A stretch of DNA of 64,000 nt, taken from positions 2,379,068 to 2,443,067 of the forward strand of contig NZ_CP056080.1 in NCBI RefSeq assembly GCF_014217215.1, given 5' to 3'. Of the stretch, positions 30,537-38,677 are shown piece after piece; positions within the stretch are counted from its first letter, which is position 1; every line of letters starts with the position of its first letter. Under the pieces are notes generated by a model that was not told the origin of the DNA, did no database searches, and was given only the letters and a program-made list of their open reading frames with translations. The stretch is from Rothia nasimurium. GTDB lineage: Bacteria; Actinomycetota; Actinomycetes; Actinomycetales; Micrococcaceae. The position numbers and the translations under genes were made by a program.

Positions 30537-33500
30537 TTAGAAGGTCTCGGTGCCGGTGTAAGAATCGTGCACCATGTTGGCAAAGCGCGAGTAGTGGCCC
30601 TGGAAGGCGACCGCGATGGTCTTGGTGGGGCCGTTACGGTGCTTAGCGACGATGACGTCCGCCTCGCCTGCGCGGGTTGATTCTTTCTCGTAGTAGTCCT
30701 CGCGGTGCAAGAGAATGACCATGTCAGCGTCCTGCTCAATCGAGTTATGGACAGTGATGCCGTTGGCGATGAAATTGTGGTTCCCTAACACAGTAGCGTC
30801 GAAGACCTCTTCTTCCCCCTCGTACTCGATAGAGGTGACGGTGTCCCAGAAAAGGTCATTGACCGCAAGCATATCGAGCTCAGCGGCATCAAGGATGCTA
30901 GCTACCTTTGCTAAACGAGAGCGGGACGGTGCGCTTTTGTAGTAGGCCGAACCACAATACTTTGAACCCATGGCAGCTTGGAATTCACGATGCGTCATTC
31001 CCTTCTCAGACAGGATTTTCTTAACATCATCCCACACCTGCACCGGAGCAGTATCAACGTTGGTGTTAGAGCGAACGCCTTCAGCAGTAATTGCCACAAG
31101 CAGTTTCTCGCAACTCTTAGCGCGTTCCCCGTAAACAGAGATTTCACGCAAGAAGCGAAGCTGTTCATCGCGTCCGGAGATATCGAGACTATACCCCTGA
31201 CGGTACTCGCCCTTAATGGTGGTACCGCGAACACGAGAGTTAATACCAAACCGCAAAAGCAGAAGAGACAGCTGGTCTAGCATGACACGAGAAGTTGAGG
31301 CGTAGTAAATACGTCCTGAACGCCCGTTCTTATTTACAGTAACAGAGCCATCAGTTGCCCATAGATGTCTGATAAAGAGAGCAATCTGCTGTTTAGGCAG
31401 GGCAAAAACCTGATCTGGAATAAATTTTTCCCACGACCGCTTATCGAAAAGACCTAAATCATCGAGCCACGCAGCGAGCGGGTTCCGCTTACCGTGGGTT
31501 AGCTTCTCCGGCGAGCGCAGTCGCAAAGAAGTGCAACGCGCCGCTTCGTGGGTATCCCTGACGCTTTCAATTCCGAATTGCTTGTATGCAGATTCAGCAA
31601 CTATAGAGAGGTTCTCTTCATCAATAGATGCATAACGAATTGGCTGTCGAGCTAAGACAGATCCATCACCAATCATGTGAGCCAGCAAAATGACCTGCTC
31701 GTCGCTCCAGTGCGTCCGGGCAGACGGCCCGTTAACGTGGCGGGGTACGCCCAAACGATCGCCCACAGCAAGCTCACCCAGCCCCTTCCAACCTGTGTAC
31801 GTAAAGAAGGGGTGATTAGCGGTAGCGCGCAGGGTCTTACCCGAAGCTAGCGTTAGACGATACACAGGTTTCACGCCCGTAGAAAAGACGTGGGTCAGGT
31901 GCCGCTCCACAAAACGCATATCGTCCCCCAGGGACCATACCGGGACGTCCTGAGCGCCCTGCTCAAAAAGCTCACCCATCGTTGTTTCAGCTCCCGTATC
32001 AGAACGAAGCACACGAGTATCGGCAGTCAGACAGCCCGACTCGCGAAGGTCCGATACCTGCGGCTTCTTGTCGGTACGCTGCTCAGAGCCACGGTTCAGC
32101 TGCGAGAGGGCAATCAGGGGCACCTCAAGCTCCTTAGCCATCAGCTTGAGGGCACGCGAGAACTCCGAAACTTCCTGCTGGCGCGACTCAACCTTCTTGC
32201 CCGAGCTCATCAGCTGCAGGTAGTCCAGAACAATCAGTTTGAGGTTATTCTTCTGCTTCAGGCGGCGGGCCTTAGCGCGAATCTCCATCAGGGTCATGTT
32301 GGGTGAATCGTCGATAAAGAGCGGAGCGGAGTCCATCTTGCCCATGGCGGTAGCAATCTTGGCCCACTGGTCATCGTCCAGCTTGCCCTTACGCAAATCA
32401 GACAGATTAATGCCAGCCTCAGCCGACAGAATCTTCATCGCAATTTCGTTGCGACCCATTTCCAGGGAGAAGAACACCGTGGTCATACCGTGCTTAATGG
32501 CAGCAGACCTGGCTATGTCTAGGGCAAACGTAGAATTATGGGTGGGCACAAAAGCGCGAGAAGCTAAGAAAAGATGCTGCTCATTATCTACCTCAATACA
32601 GCGCACTGGTACAGAATCAACAGGCTCCACAGCAACAATGTAGCGAGAGCTCTGCTTAGCGGTCGGACGGGCATTGCGGTCACGGTGCATCTGATTCTTG
32701 CGAGACAGAGCAAAAACAGAATCAGAGGAAGAGAAGGTCAGCTTGTAGGCCGTCGACGTAGCCTCGCTACTGCCCTTGACCTTTTTCGTTGCCATACCCG
32801 TGCGGTACCCCAAAGAAAGCGCCAGCTCCTGGGTATCGTATGCCAGCTGGCGGTTCGTAACCGTGAACTGAATACACCCGGTGTTTGTAACGGTGCCGTC
32901 GCTATCGAGCAGCCCTGCCAACAAAGCTCGGCGCTGCGCTTCAGAGGCCCGTAGATACCGCATAGGAATGTGCTTATTATTCAGAACGCCCAGAGTGCAC
33001 AGGCTCTCAGCACTCGGAGCCAAGGCTGTTGAGTCATCACCCAACCAAATTCCCAGAGTATAGGGGGCGACCAGCAGGTCAGCTTCGGGTAGCTGGAGCG
33101 GACGGGTGTTAGCAATGGAGTGGTTGGCTCGACGGTCAGCCGTCACGCAGCGAACCGTCTCACGAATCTCAGCGGTGGTGCGCACCTGCGCGCCCACAGA
33201 CGTCCGCACACGCCCCCCACCTGAACCTGCCAGAGCTGACGAGCGTGCTCGACGGGACGCGCGGGTTTCGGTGAGCCACTGGTGCTCGGCGTCCGCGATA
33301 ATCTCGGTTCCGTCATCAAAAATGACCTTGAAGCAGGGACGCCCGGTCATCACGTCGGTAGCGTTCGTGACGGTCGTAGGGTACCCGTCTGCGCCCAGAA
33401 CGGTGTCGCCCACGCGGATATTGCCCATGGTGGTCCAGCCTGTGGGGGTGGGGATAGGGGTATCAAGGGCGAGCGCTTTACCCATCGCCGGACGCGCCGC

Positions 33501-34133
33501 GATCACGATCATCTGCCCGGCCTGCAGGCCGGCGGTGAGCTCGTCGAACTCGATGAAGCCGGTGGGCACGCCGTGGATGCCGCCGTCGCGGGAGCCGTTG
33601 GCCTCAATCTCTTCGACCGTGCTGTTCATGGCCTCAGAAAGGGGGATGTAGTCTTCCTTGGTGTTGTTGGCAGAGACACCGTAAATCTCAGCCTGGGCTG
33701 CGTTGACCAGAGCCTCGGCCTCGCCGTCGCCGGAGTAGCCCAGCTGCACAATTTTGGTACCAGCCTCAACCAGGCGGCGCAGCATGGCGCGTTCGGCCAC
33801 GATTTCGGCGTAGAACCCGGCGTTAGCAGCGGTGGGGACGCCCGCAATCAGGGAGTGCAGGTAGGCTGCCCCGCCCACGCGGTTCAGTTCGCCGCGCTTG
33901 GTCAGCTCGTCGGCTACGGTGATGGCGTCCGCCGGCTCGCCGTGCCCGTAGAGGTGGATGATGGCCTCATAGATCATCTCGTGGGCGGGCTTGTAGAAGT
34001 CAGCGCCGCCGCCGATGACCTCAACAACGTCGGCGATGGCGTCTTTGGAGAGCATCATGCCGCCCAGTACCGACTGCTCGGCGGTGTCGTCGTGCGGTGG
34101 TGTGCGGACGAACTCAGACTGGCTCTCAGACAA
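30537..34133 (-). CDS. dnaB: Replicative DNA helicase DnaB with two inteins
   Basis: 1198 residues before splicing. Extein parts 1-219, 534-700 and 1131-1198 join to a 454-residue DnaB, a normal length. Intein 1 (220-533) interrupts the P-loop between AMGK and STFALD; intein 2 (701-1130) lies between DLRESG and SIEQDAD, the site used in other DnaB inteins. Extein marks include SLEMG, IVLDYLQLM and LSQLNRGSEQR. No helicase can form until both have been removed, because intein 1 splits Walker A. dnaB lies 6.6 kb from rplI, its usual neighbour, with iron, glycerate and exporter genes between them. Confidence 0.97.
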   Translation of the reverse strand: MSESQSEFVRTPPHDDTAEQSVLGGMMLSKDAIADVVEVIGGGADFYKPAHEMIYEAIIHLYGHGEPADAITVADELTKRGELNRVGGAAYLHSLIAGVPTAANAGFYAEIVAERAMLRRLVEAGTKIVQLGYSGDGEAEALVNAAQAEIYGVSANNTKEDYIPLSEAMNSTVEEIEANGSRDGGIHGVPTGFIEFDELTAGLQAGQMIVIAARPAMGKALALDTPIPTPTGWTTMGNIRVGDTVLGADGYPTTVTNATDVMTGRPCFKVIFDDGTEIIADAEHQWLTETRASRRARSSALAGSGGGRVRTSVGAQVRTTAEIRETVRCVTADRRANHSIANTRPLQLPEADLLVAPYTLGIWLGDDSTALAPSAESLCTLGVLNNKHIPMRYLRASEAQRRALLAGLLDSDGTVTNTGCIQFTVTNRQLAYDTQELALSLGYRTGMATKKVKGSSEATSTAYKLTFSSSDSVFALSRKNQMHRDRNARPTAKQSSRYIVAVEPVDSVPVRCIEVDNEQHLFLASRAFVPTHNSTFALDIARSAAIKHGMTTVFFSLEMGRNEIAMKILSAEAGINLSDLRKGKLDDDQWAKIATAMGKMDSAPLFIDDSPNMTLMEIRAKARRLKQKNNLKLIVLDYLQLMSSGKKVESRQQEVSEFSRALKLMAKELEVPLIALSQLNRGSEQRTDKKPQVSDLRESGCLTADTRVLRSDTGAETTMGELFEQGAQDVPVWSLGDDMRFVERHLTHVFSTGVKPVYRLTLASGKTLRATANHPFFTYTGWKGLGELAVGDRLGVPRHVNGPSARTHWSDEQVILLAHMIGDGSVLARQPIRYASIDEENLSIVAESAYKQFGIESVRDTHEAARCTSLRLRSPEKLTHGKRNPLAAWLDDLGLFDKRSWEKFIPDQVFALPKQQIALFIRHLWATDGSVTVNKNGRSGRIYYASTSRVMLDQLSLLLLRFGINSRVRGTTIKGEYRQGYSLDISGRDEQLRFLREISVYGERAKSCEKLLVAITAEGVRSNTNVDTAPVQVWDDVKKILSEKGMTHREFQAAMGSKYCGSAYYKSAPSRSRLAKVASILDAAELDMLAVNDLFWDTVTSIEYEGEEEVFDATVLGNHNFIANGITVHNSIEQDADMVILLHREDYYEKESTRAGEADVIVAKHRNGPTKTIAVAFQGHYSRFANMVHDSYTGTETF
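30744..32033 (-). other. DnaB intein 2: class 1, with LAGLIDADG endonuclease
   Basis: 430 residues. It begins CLTADTRVL (Cys1 nucleophile), has block B TANHPF, block F VFDATVLGNHNFIANG and ends ITVHN, followed by extein Ser. The central endonuclease keeps two dodecapeptide motifs, LLAHMIGDGS (116-125) and IRHLWATDGS (221-230), each with its acidic residue, so homing activity is plausible. Insertion at RESG/S matches other bacterial DnaB inteins. All splicing residues are intact. Confidence 0.93.
32535..33476 (-). other. DnaB intein 1: class 3 (Ala1, W-C-T) in the P-loop
   Basis: 314 residues beginning ALALDTPIPTPTGW; the usual Cys1 or Ser1 is replaced by Ala. It carries Trp67 in block B (AEHQW), Cys293 in block F (VRCIEVD) and Thr312 just before the final His-Asn. 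Those three residues are the WCT signature of class 3 inteins, in which the block F Cys starts splicing. The endonuclease is degraded: one good motif LAGLLDSDGT (186-195) and a poor first one (LGIWLGDDST, 141-150). The next extein residue is Ser. Confidence 0.9.
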
Positions 34134-34217
34134 GGCGGCCCCCTCGGTGGTGAAGAATATGGTGAGCTTCTATCATCTCACCTGCGAGCGCCCGGAGACC
34201 ACCGCTTCGCTGTGAGA

Positions 34218-34583
34218 CTAGATGCTGGTGAGGTAATAGTAGACGGCAAAGAGGGCATAGAGCAGTACCAGGGTGGGGGCGGTGGCTGCTGCGATAAGGC
34301 GGGAGCGGGAGGGGGCCCGGCGTAAGGCTACGAGGAGGCAGAAGTAGCCGGGGGCCAGGGCCACGATAGCAAGCAGGATATTGGCGCCGAAAGGGTCGTA
34401 GCTGAGTTCTACCCAGTCTTTAGCGACGGGCGCTCCTAGGAGGCCGAGAGGAACAGCGAGCAGGTGCGCTACGGGAGCCAGGAGGAGGACGACGCCGATA
34501 GCCGTCAGGATGGTGGCCGACTTAGCACTGTGGGGGTTGGCGGTGTGAAAACCGGTGATGTGAGGTTGGGGGACGTCTGACAT
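34218..34583 (-). CDS. Small membrane protein with three helices
   Basis: 121 residues. Helices at about 23-47, 66-88 and 97-119, with a soluble N-terminus (MSDVPQPHITGFHT). No family recognised. It follows the 47-residue gene by ten bases, so the two form a unit upstream of dnaB on the same strand. Confidence 0.72.
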   Translation of the reverse strand: MSDVPQPHITGFHTANPHSAKSATILTAIGVVLLLAPVAHLLAVPLGLLGAPVAKDWVELSYDPFGANILLAIVALAPGYFCLLVALRRAPSRSRLIAAATAPTLVLLYALFAVYYYLTSI

Positions 34584-34592
34584 GGGGTTCTC

Positions 34593-34736
34593 CTAGGGGT
34601 GCAGGGCCGGGCCTTGCAAGAAAAGGGCCCCTGCCCAGGCGATGAGCGTGAAAATCGCTAGGCTGAACCCGCCCCAGATCAGCCAGCAGGCGGCCTTTCC
34701 CAGTGGGGAGCTGGTTGGGGTGAAGGTAGCTGTCAT
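34593..34736 (-). CDS. 47-residue membrane protein
   Basis: A short gene with a strong ribosome site (AAAGGAGG, 5 bases before the ATG). It reads MTATFTPTSSPLGKA, then one long hydrophobic segment (about 16-41) and ends ALHP. It probably forms an operon with the 121-residue gene that follows. Function unknown. Confidence 0.7.
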   Translation of the reverse strand: MTATFTPTSSPLGKAACWLIWGGFSLAIFTLIAWAGALFLQGPALHP

Positions 34737-34883
34737 GGGTGCCTCCTTTGGTGTCACAACTGCATTGGTGTGATGGGCTTAACTTTATCTCGGTAGCATG
34801 GGTTCTAGCTAGAGTACTTAAGTACTAGAGATTGAGCTGGCCAGCATCAAGAGGGGCTGGTCGTAGTCAGAGAAAGGACGCCG

Positions 34884-35861
34884 GTGGGCAGCACAAAGAG
34901 CAAGGGCAAGGACGCCAAGGAGCAGCTCAAGGAGCTCAAAGCTGAGGTGAAGTACCTGAAGAAGGGGCAGAAGCAGCTGCTCAAGCGGGTGGAGCAGCTG
35001 GAGAAGGCGCTCGCCGCCGGGCAGGGTTCGGCACCTGCTACCGCCCCTGTGCAGAACCCAGCCCGCCCCCAAGCTGCCGGGGGCACCCGCGACGGGGCGG
35101 GAGCGTCCTACCCGCAGCCGATGAAGTCGGGTAAGTACCGGGGCGGCTACTCCCACTACCGGGTGACCGAGGTGGGGCAGCTGACGCCCACCGTCATGCG
35201 GGTGGTTGCCGAACCTGCTGACGGCAAGCGGGTTGAGGCCCAGGGGCTGGTGGGTGAGTACATCTACCTGGTGACCGGCAAGAAGGGGGAGGTACTGCCC
35301 GCACCGTCCTTTGAGAAGGGCAAGGCGCGATGGAGCCAGCCGACCACCACCGCCAAGTACACGGTCAGGAACTTTGATGAGCGCACCGGGGCCCTAGAAA
35401 TCAACATCATGCTGCACGAGCACGGGGCTGGGACAACCTGGGCCCGCACCGTTGCCGTGGGCGATAGCGCGCATTTTCTGGGGGCGAAGTCGGGGTACTC
35501 CATCAGCAAGGACTACGACTTTTACCTGCTAGCCGGGGACGAAAGCGGCCTGCCCGGTATGGCCCGCTGGATCGAGAGCCTGCCCGCGAGCACCCGGGGT
35601 GTGGCCGTGATTGAGGTACCCGGGGAGGCGTCGCAGCAGGTGATTGCTGCTCCTGAGAATTTTGAGGTGGTCTGGGTGGATTCTGCCCGGCGCGGGGCGT
35701 TGGCTGAGGCTGTGATGGGCTACCCTCTGCCGGAGGGGTCGGTGTGTACCTGGTTGGCGGGTGAGTCCGGGTCTATTCATCCCGTGCGTATTTGGGCGCG
35801 GCGGGAGTTGGGCGTACCCAAGGGGCACGGTTATGCCAAGGGGTATTGGAAGAAGAAGTAG
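34884..35861 (+). CDS. Siderophore-interacting protein with N-terminal coiled coil
   Basis: 325 residues. Residues 1-50 are a charged coiled coil (KEQLKELKAEVKYLKKGQ), then an Ala/Pro linker, and from about 85 the SIP/ViuB ferric-siderophore reductase fold: an FAD-binding barrel with a YTVRNFD motif near 153 and the NAD(P)H-binding-like domain with LLAGDESGLPG near 212. These proteins release iron from siderophores. The coiled coil is not usual for the family. GTG start with GAAAGGA upstream. An iron-lipoprotein gene follows 87 bases later on the same strand. Confidence 0.88.
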   Translation: MGSTKSKGKDAKEQLKELKAEVKYLKKGQKQLLKRVEQLEKALAAGQGSAPATAPVQNPARPQAAGGTRDGAGASYPQPMKSGKYRGGYSHYRVTEVGQLTPTVMRVVAEPADGKRVEAQGLVGEYIYLVTGKKGEVLPAPSFEKGKARWSQPTTTAKYTVRNFDERTGALEINIMLHEHGAGTTWARTVAVGDSAHFLGAKSGYSISKDYDFYLLAGDESGLPGMARWIESLPASTRGVAVIEVPGEASQQVIAAPENFEVVWVDSARRGALAEAVMGYPLPEGSVCTWLAGESGSIHPVRIWARRELGVPKGHGYAKGYWKKK

Positions 35862-35896
35862 TTTGGGTACAGGGTGTCATCAAAAGATATAAATTT

Positions 35897-35932
35897 TTAG
35901 GGTAACTTAATCAGAGATTTAGGCAAACCTAA
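35897..35932 (+). promoter_or_regulatory. Two DtxR/IdeR-like iron boxes
   Basis: TTAGGGTAACTTAA (35897-35910) and TTAGGCAAACCTAA (35919-35932), 22 bases apart, just before the iron lipoprotein gene. They resemble half to full DtxR/IdeR boxes (TTAGG...CCTAA), which repress iron uptake genes when iron is plentiful. Function inferred from the motif and the gene it precedes. Confidence 0.65.
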
Positions 35933-35948
35933 AAATGGAGTTTTACTG

Positions 35949-36992
35949 ATGGCACTCACCCGCGCAACCTTCCTCAAGCTCACAGCAGCAACCGCCCTCA
36001 CAGGCGTCCTTTCTGCATGCTCAACAGGATCAAACACCCCCTCTTCAACATCAAAGGCTAGCGGGGGTAGCTATACCGTTGAACATGCCTTCGGCAGCAC
36101 CACTTTCGATGCTGTTCCTGAAAAAATTGCTGTTGTTCAGCCCTGGAAAAATCCCGATGCCCTTCTTGCCCTCGGCGTAGTTCCTGCGGGCACCCCCTAT
36201 GTGAGCTGGGGCGAGAACGCCAACCGCTCCACCGACTGGTTCGACGCTAAACTCACCGAGCTGGGCGGCGAAGAACCCACCCGCTACGACGAGACCGACG
36301 GCCCCAACTACGAGGCTCTTGCCGCCCTAGAACCCGACGCTATTTTCTCTCCCTACGGCGACATGACCCAGGAAATCTACGATAAACTCTCCGGCATCGC
36401 CCCTGTAGTTCCAGCTCCGGTGGGAGTGGGAGCCTACGAGACTAACTGGCAGCAGTGCGTTGAGATGGCAGGCAAGATGCTACAGCGGGAGGACGACGCT
36501 GCTTCCCTCATCACAGAAGTTGAGGGGAAGCTTGCAGAGGCAGTTGCGGGGCACCCTATTCTGAACGGGGCGAGTTTCACTGCTGGCTACTTCGATACCG
36601 CTGCCAACACTTTTGGGGCCTACACGTCAGAAGATTCTCGCCCCCAGTTCTTCACCTCTCTTGGCATGGCAAACGCCCCTTATATTACCGAGCATGAGGG
36701 TGAAGCCGAGGGCGTTTATATGACCATTTCTTCCGAGGTTCTCGACCAGGTTGAGTGCGACGTGATTTGGGCGTGGGCCAACTCTGCTGAAGAAGCAGAA
36801 GCCGTGCGCTCTAACGAGCTGTTTGCCCAGCTACCCGCCCTTAAGAATGATGCGACGGTGTTTGAAACCGATAAGCAGAAGGGGCTAGCCCTTTCTGCTG
36901 CCTCGCCGCTTTCAGTGCCGTGGGTTCTCAATGAGACCACCCTCCTTGCAGATTTGGCAACAGCTGTAGAGAATACGCACGCAACTTCCTAG
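35949..36992 (+). CDS. Iron-siderophore ABC transporter lipoprotein
   Basis: 347 residues. A lipoprotein signal with lipobox LSAC (Cys about 22), then a class III periplasmic-binding fold of the FepB/FhuD kind (SYTVEHAFGSTTFDAVPEKI near 37-55). It binds an iron-siderophore outside the membrane and delivers it to a permease. No permease or ATPase gene is beside it, so it works with one encoded elsewhere. The AGG ribosome site is weak (AATGGAG). The iron boxes upstream suggest DtxR-type control. Confidence 0.92.
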   Translation: MALTRATFLKLTAATALTGVLSACSTGSNTPSSTSKASGGSYTVEHAFGSTTFDAVPEKIAVVQPWKNPDALLALGVVPAGTPYVSWGENANRSTDWFDAKLTELGGEEPTRYDETDGPNYEALAALEPDAIFSPYGDMTQEIYDKLSGIAPVVPAPVGVGAYETNWQQCVEMAGKMLQREDDAASLITEVEGKLAEAVAGHPILNGASFTAGYFDTAANTFGAYTSEDSRPQFFTSLGMANAPYITEHEGEAEGVYMTISSEVLDQVECDVIWAWANSAEEAEAVRSNELFAQLPALKNDATVFETDKQKGLALSAASPLSVPWVLNETTLLADLATAVENTHATS

Positions 36993-38125
36993 TGCAGGTG
37001 GGTGCTGGCGATGGTGGCCGCTAGTTCGTGGAGGTAAGGACGCGGGTTGGCTAGGGATTCTGCCAGGGTGGCTGGGGTGTCACCCACGACCGAGTAGACG
37101 GAGGTGAACCCGGCGGCGCGGGCCTGGTCGGAGGATAGTTCGCTGATTCCGCAGACGGCAATGACCGGCAGGTTGCGGGCGGAGGCTTCTGCTGCCACAC
37201 CTGCCGGGCCCTTGCCCTGCAGGGTTTGTTCGTCAAATTTCCCTTCGCCGGTAATGACGATATCTGCCTGCTCAAGCGCCCGGTGGAAGCCGGTGAGCTC
37301 GAAACAGACCTCCACGCCGGGGCGCATGGTGGCCCCGAGTACCGACAGGCAGGCAAAGCCCAGGCCACCGGCGGCACCTGCGCCGGGAGAATCAGCGAAT
37401 GTTCCACGTGAAACATTGAGGGTCTCTTCTACCGCATCAGCTAGTTTTTGCAGGTTCTGGTCAAGCTGGGGAACCTGCTCTTCAGTAGCCCCCTTCTGGG
37501 GCCCATAGACCGCAGCGGCACCGGACGGGCCACACAGCGGGTTGGTTACGTCGCTCGCCATAATGATCTCTACCCCGGCTAGGCGCTCGTCAAGCCCGGC
37601 CATATCAACAGAAGCTAGCTGCCCCAGCGCCCCGCCACCGGGGGCAAGGTCGCGCCCTGCTGCGTCCTGAAGTGTCACACCGAGCGCCTGCATGAGCCCC
37701 GCTCCCCCGTCGGTGCTGGCCGACCCGCCCAGGCCGATGATGAGCGTCCGCGCACCTGCGCCCACCGCGTGCAGAATCAGCTCACCGGCCCCGAAGGACG
37801 TGGCCCGCCAGGTATCCAGCTGGTCTTCGCGTAGGCGGGCAATGCCGCCCGCTTCAGCGATTTCGAGGACGGCCGTGCGTTCAGCCTGCGAGTAGGCGTA
37901 GCGGGCGGTCACCGGCTGACCGGCAAAGGGGCCCGTGACGGTGCAAGTGACCTCGCTGTAGCCGGCGGCCAGGGCGGCGTCTACGGTGCCGTCGCCGCCG
38001 TCCGCTATGGGGCAGGTGATGACCTCACACCCGCCAGCCCCCTCTAGCCCGGCGGCGAGCGCCTTGGTGAGCTGCGCGCCGGTGAGCGTGCTCTTGAACT
38101 TATCGACAGCGAGTAAAACCTTCAT
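36989..38125 (-). CDS. Glycerate kinase
   Basis: 378 residues of the GlxK family: opening VDKFKSTLTG, the GGDGT block near 44, GLGGSASTDGG near 127-137 and ITGEGKFDEQT near 297-307. It phosphorylates glycerate to 2- or 3-phosphoglycerate for the lower glycolytic pathway. It overlaps the iron-lipoprotein gene by four bases at their 3' ends. A parS-like site is embedded in its coding sequence at 37400-37415. Confidence 0.93.
   Translation of the reverse strand: MKVLLAVDKFKSTLTGAQLTKALAAGLEGAGGCEVITCPIADGGDGTVDAALAAGYSEVTCTVTGPFAGQPVTARYAYSQAERTAVLEIAEAGGIARLREDQLDTWRATSFGAGELILHAVGAGARTLIIGLGGSASTDGGAGLMQALGVTLQDAAGRDLAPGGGALGQLASVDMAGLDERLAGVEIIMASDVTNPLCGPSGAAAVYGPQKGATEEQVPQLDQNLQKLADAVEETLNVSRGTFADSPGAGAAGGLGFACLSVLGATMRPGVEVCFELTGFHRALEQADIVITGEGKFDEQTLQGKGPAGVAAEASARNLPVIAVCGISELSSDQARAAGFTSVYSVVGDTPATLAESLANPRPYLHELAATIASTHLH
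37400..37415. promoter_or_regulatory. parS-like site (TGTTCCACGTGAAACA)
   Basis: Matches the TGTTNCACGTGAAACA consensus with C at the free position. It lies inside the glycerate kinase gene, so its sequence must also encode the amino acids there. Confidence 0.8.
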
Positions 38126-38148
38126 GGGTCTATTATGCGCCTGTCTCT

Positions 38149-38463
38149 CTAGGAGGTGACTTTCAGCCCCACGATACCTGCCACAATCATGAGCAGGAAG
38201 AGCACCTTAAGCAGGGAAACAGGCTCGGTGCCGGTCGCCATGGCATAGAGGACGGTGACGGTCGCGCCGATCCCCACCCATACAGCATAAGCGGTACCGG
38301 TGGGCAGCTCCCGCATAGCATAGGCCAGGCCCACCATGCTGAGAACCAGACCCCCGATAAAGACCAGGGTGGGGGTCAAGCGGGTCAGGCCCTCAGACTT
38401 ACCCAGGGCCGTTGCCCAGACAGCTTCGAAAAGGCCAGAAATAATCAGAATAAGCCAGTGCAT
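38149..38463 (-). CDS. SMR-family small exporter (SugE/Gdx-like)
   Basis: 104 residues and four membrane helices, the usual size. The N-terminus MHWLILIISGLFEAVWATALGK has the conserved Glu14 and the WA..LK-like pattern nearer to SugE/Gdx than to EmrE; ELPTGTAYAVWVGIGA is the SMR signature. Gdx members export guanidinium, others quaternary amines; the substrate is not settled here. ATG 38463 preferred over GTG 38469 because family members start there. No guanidine riboswitch is seen upstream. Confidence 0.9.
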   Translation of the reverse strand: MHWLILIISGLFEAVWATALGKSEGLTRLTPTLVFIGGLVLSMVGLAYAMRELPTGTAYAVWVGIGATVTVLYAMATGTEPVSLLKVLFLLMIVAGIVGLKVTS

Positions 38464-38502
38464 AAGCACCCATTCTAGGTGCGCACTCGCACAGTTTAAA
38501 AC

Positions 38503-38534
38503 GATGAGGCCGGGTCCCCCGACCCGGCCTCATC
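38503..38534 (-). terminator. Terminator of the DUF418 gene
   Basis: GATGAGGCCGGGTC pairs with GACCCGGCCTCATC; TTTTAAA follows on the minus strand. It lies 140 bases after the DUF418 stop. The gap 38535-38677 is CA-rich (repeated ACACACA) with no gene. Confidence 0.75.
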
Positions 38535-38677
38535 AATACACACACATTTACACATCGGGGCTAGGCCCCGTGCAAGAAACACACACTACTGCTTTCTTGA
38601 GATTCTCCAGGGCCACCCTGCGGGCGGCTGCTCTTTCGAACCTTGTACCTCTAGTATGGCGGAGCCTTCTTAAGCTC

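Noticed and set aside
33282..34325. 347-codon frame on the plus strand
   Set aside because: Antisense to dnaB and intein 1; composition is low-complexity Gly/Val.
38150..38560. Guanidine riboswitch for the SMR gene
   Set aside because: Only a terminator hairpin and CA-rich sequence are upstream; no riboswitch core was recognised.
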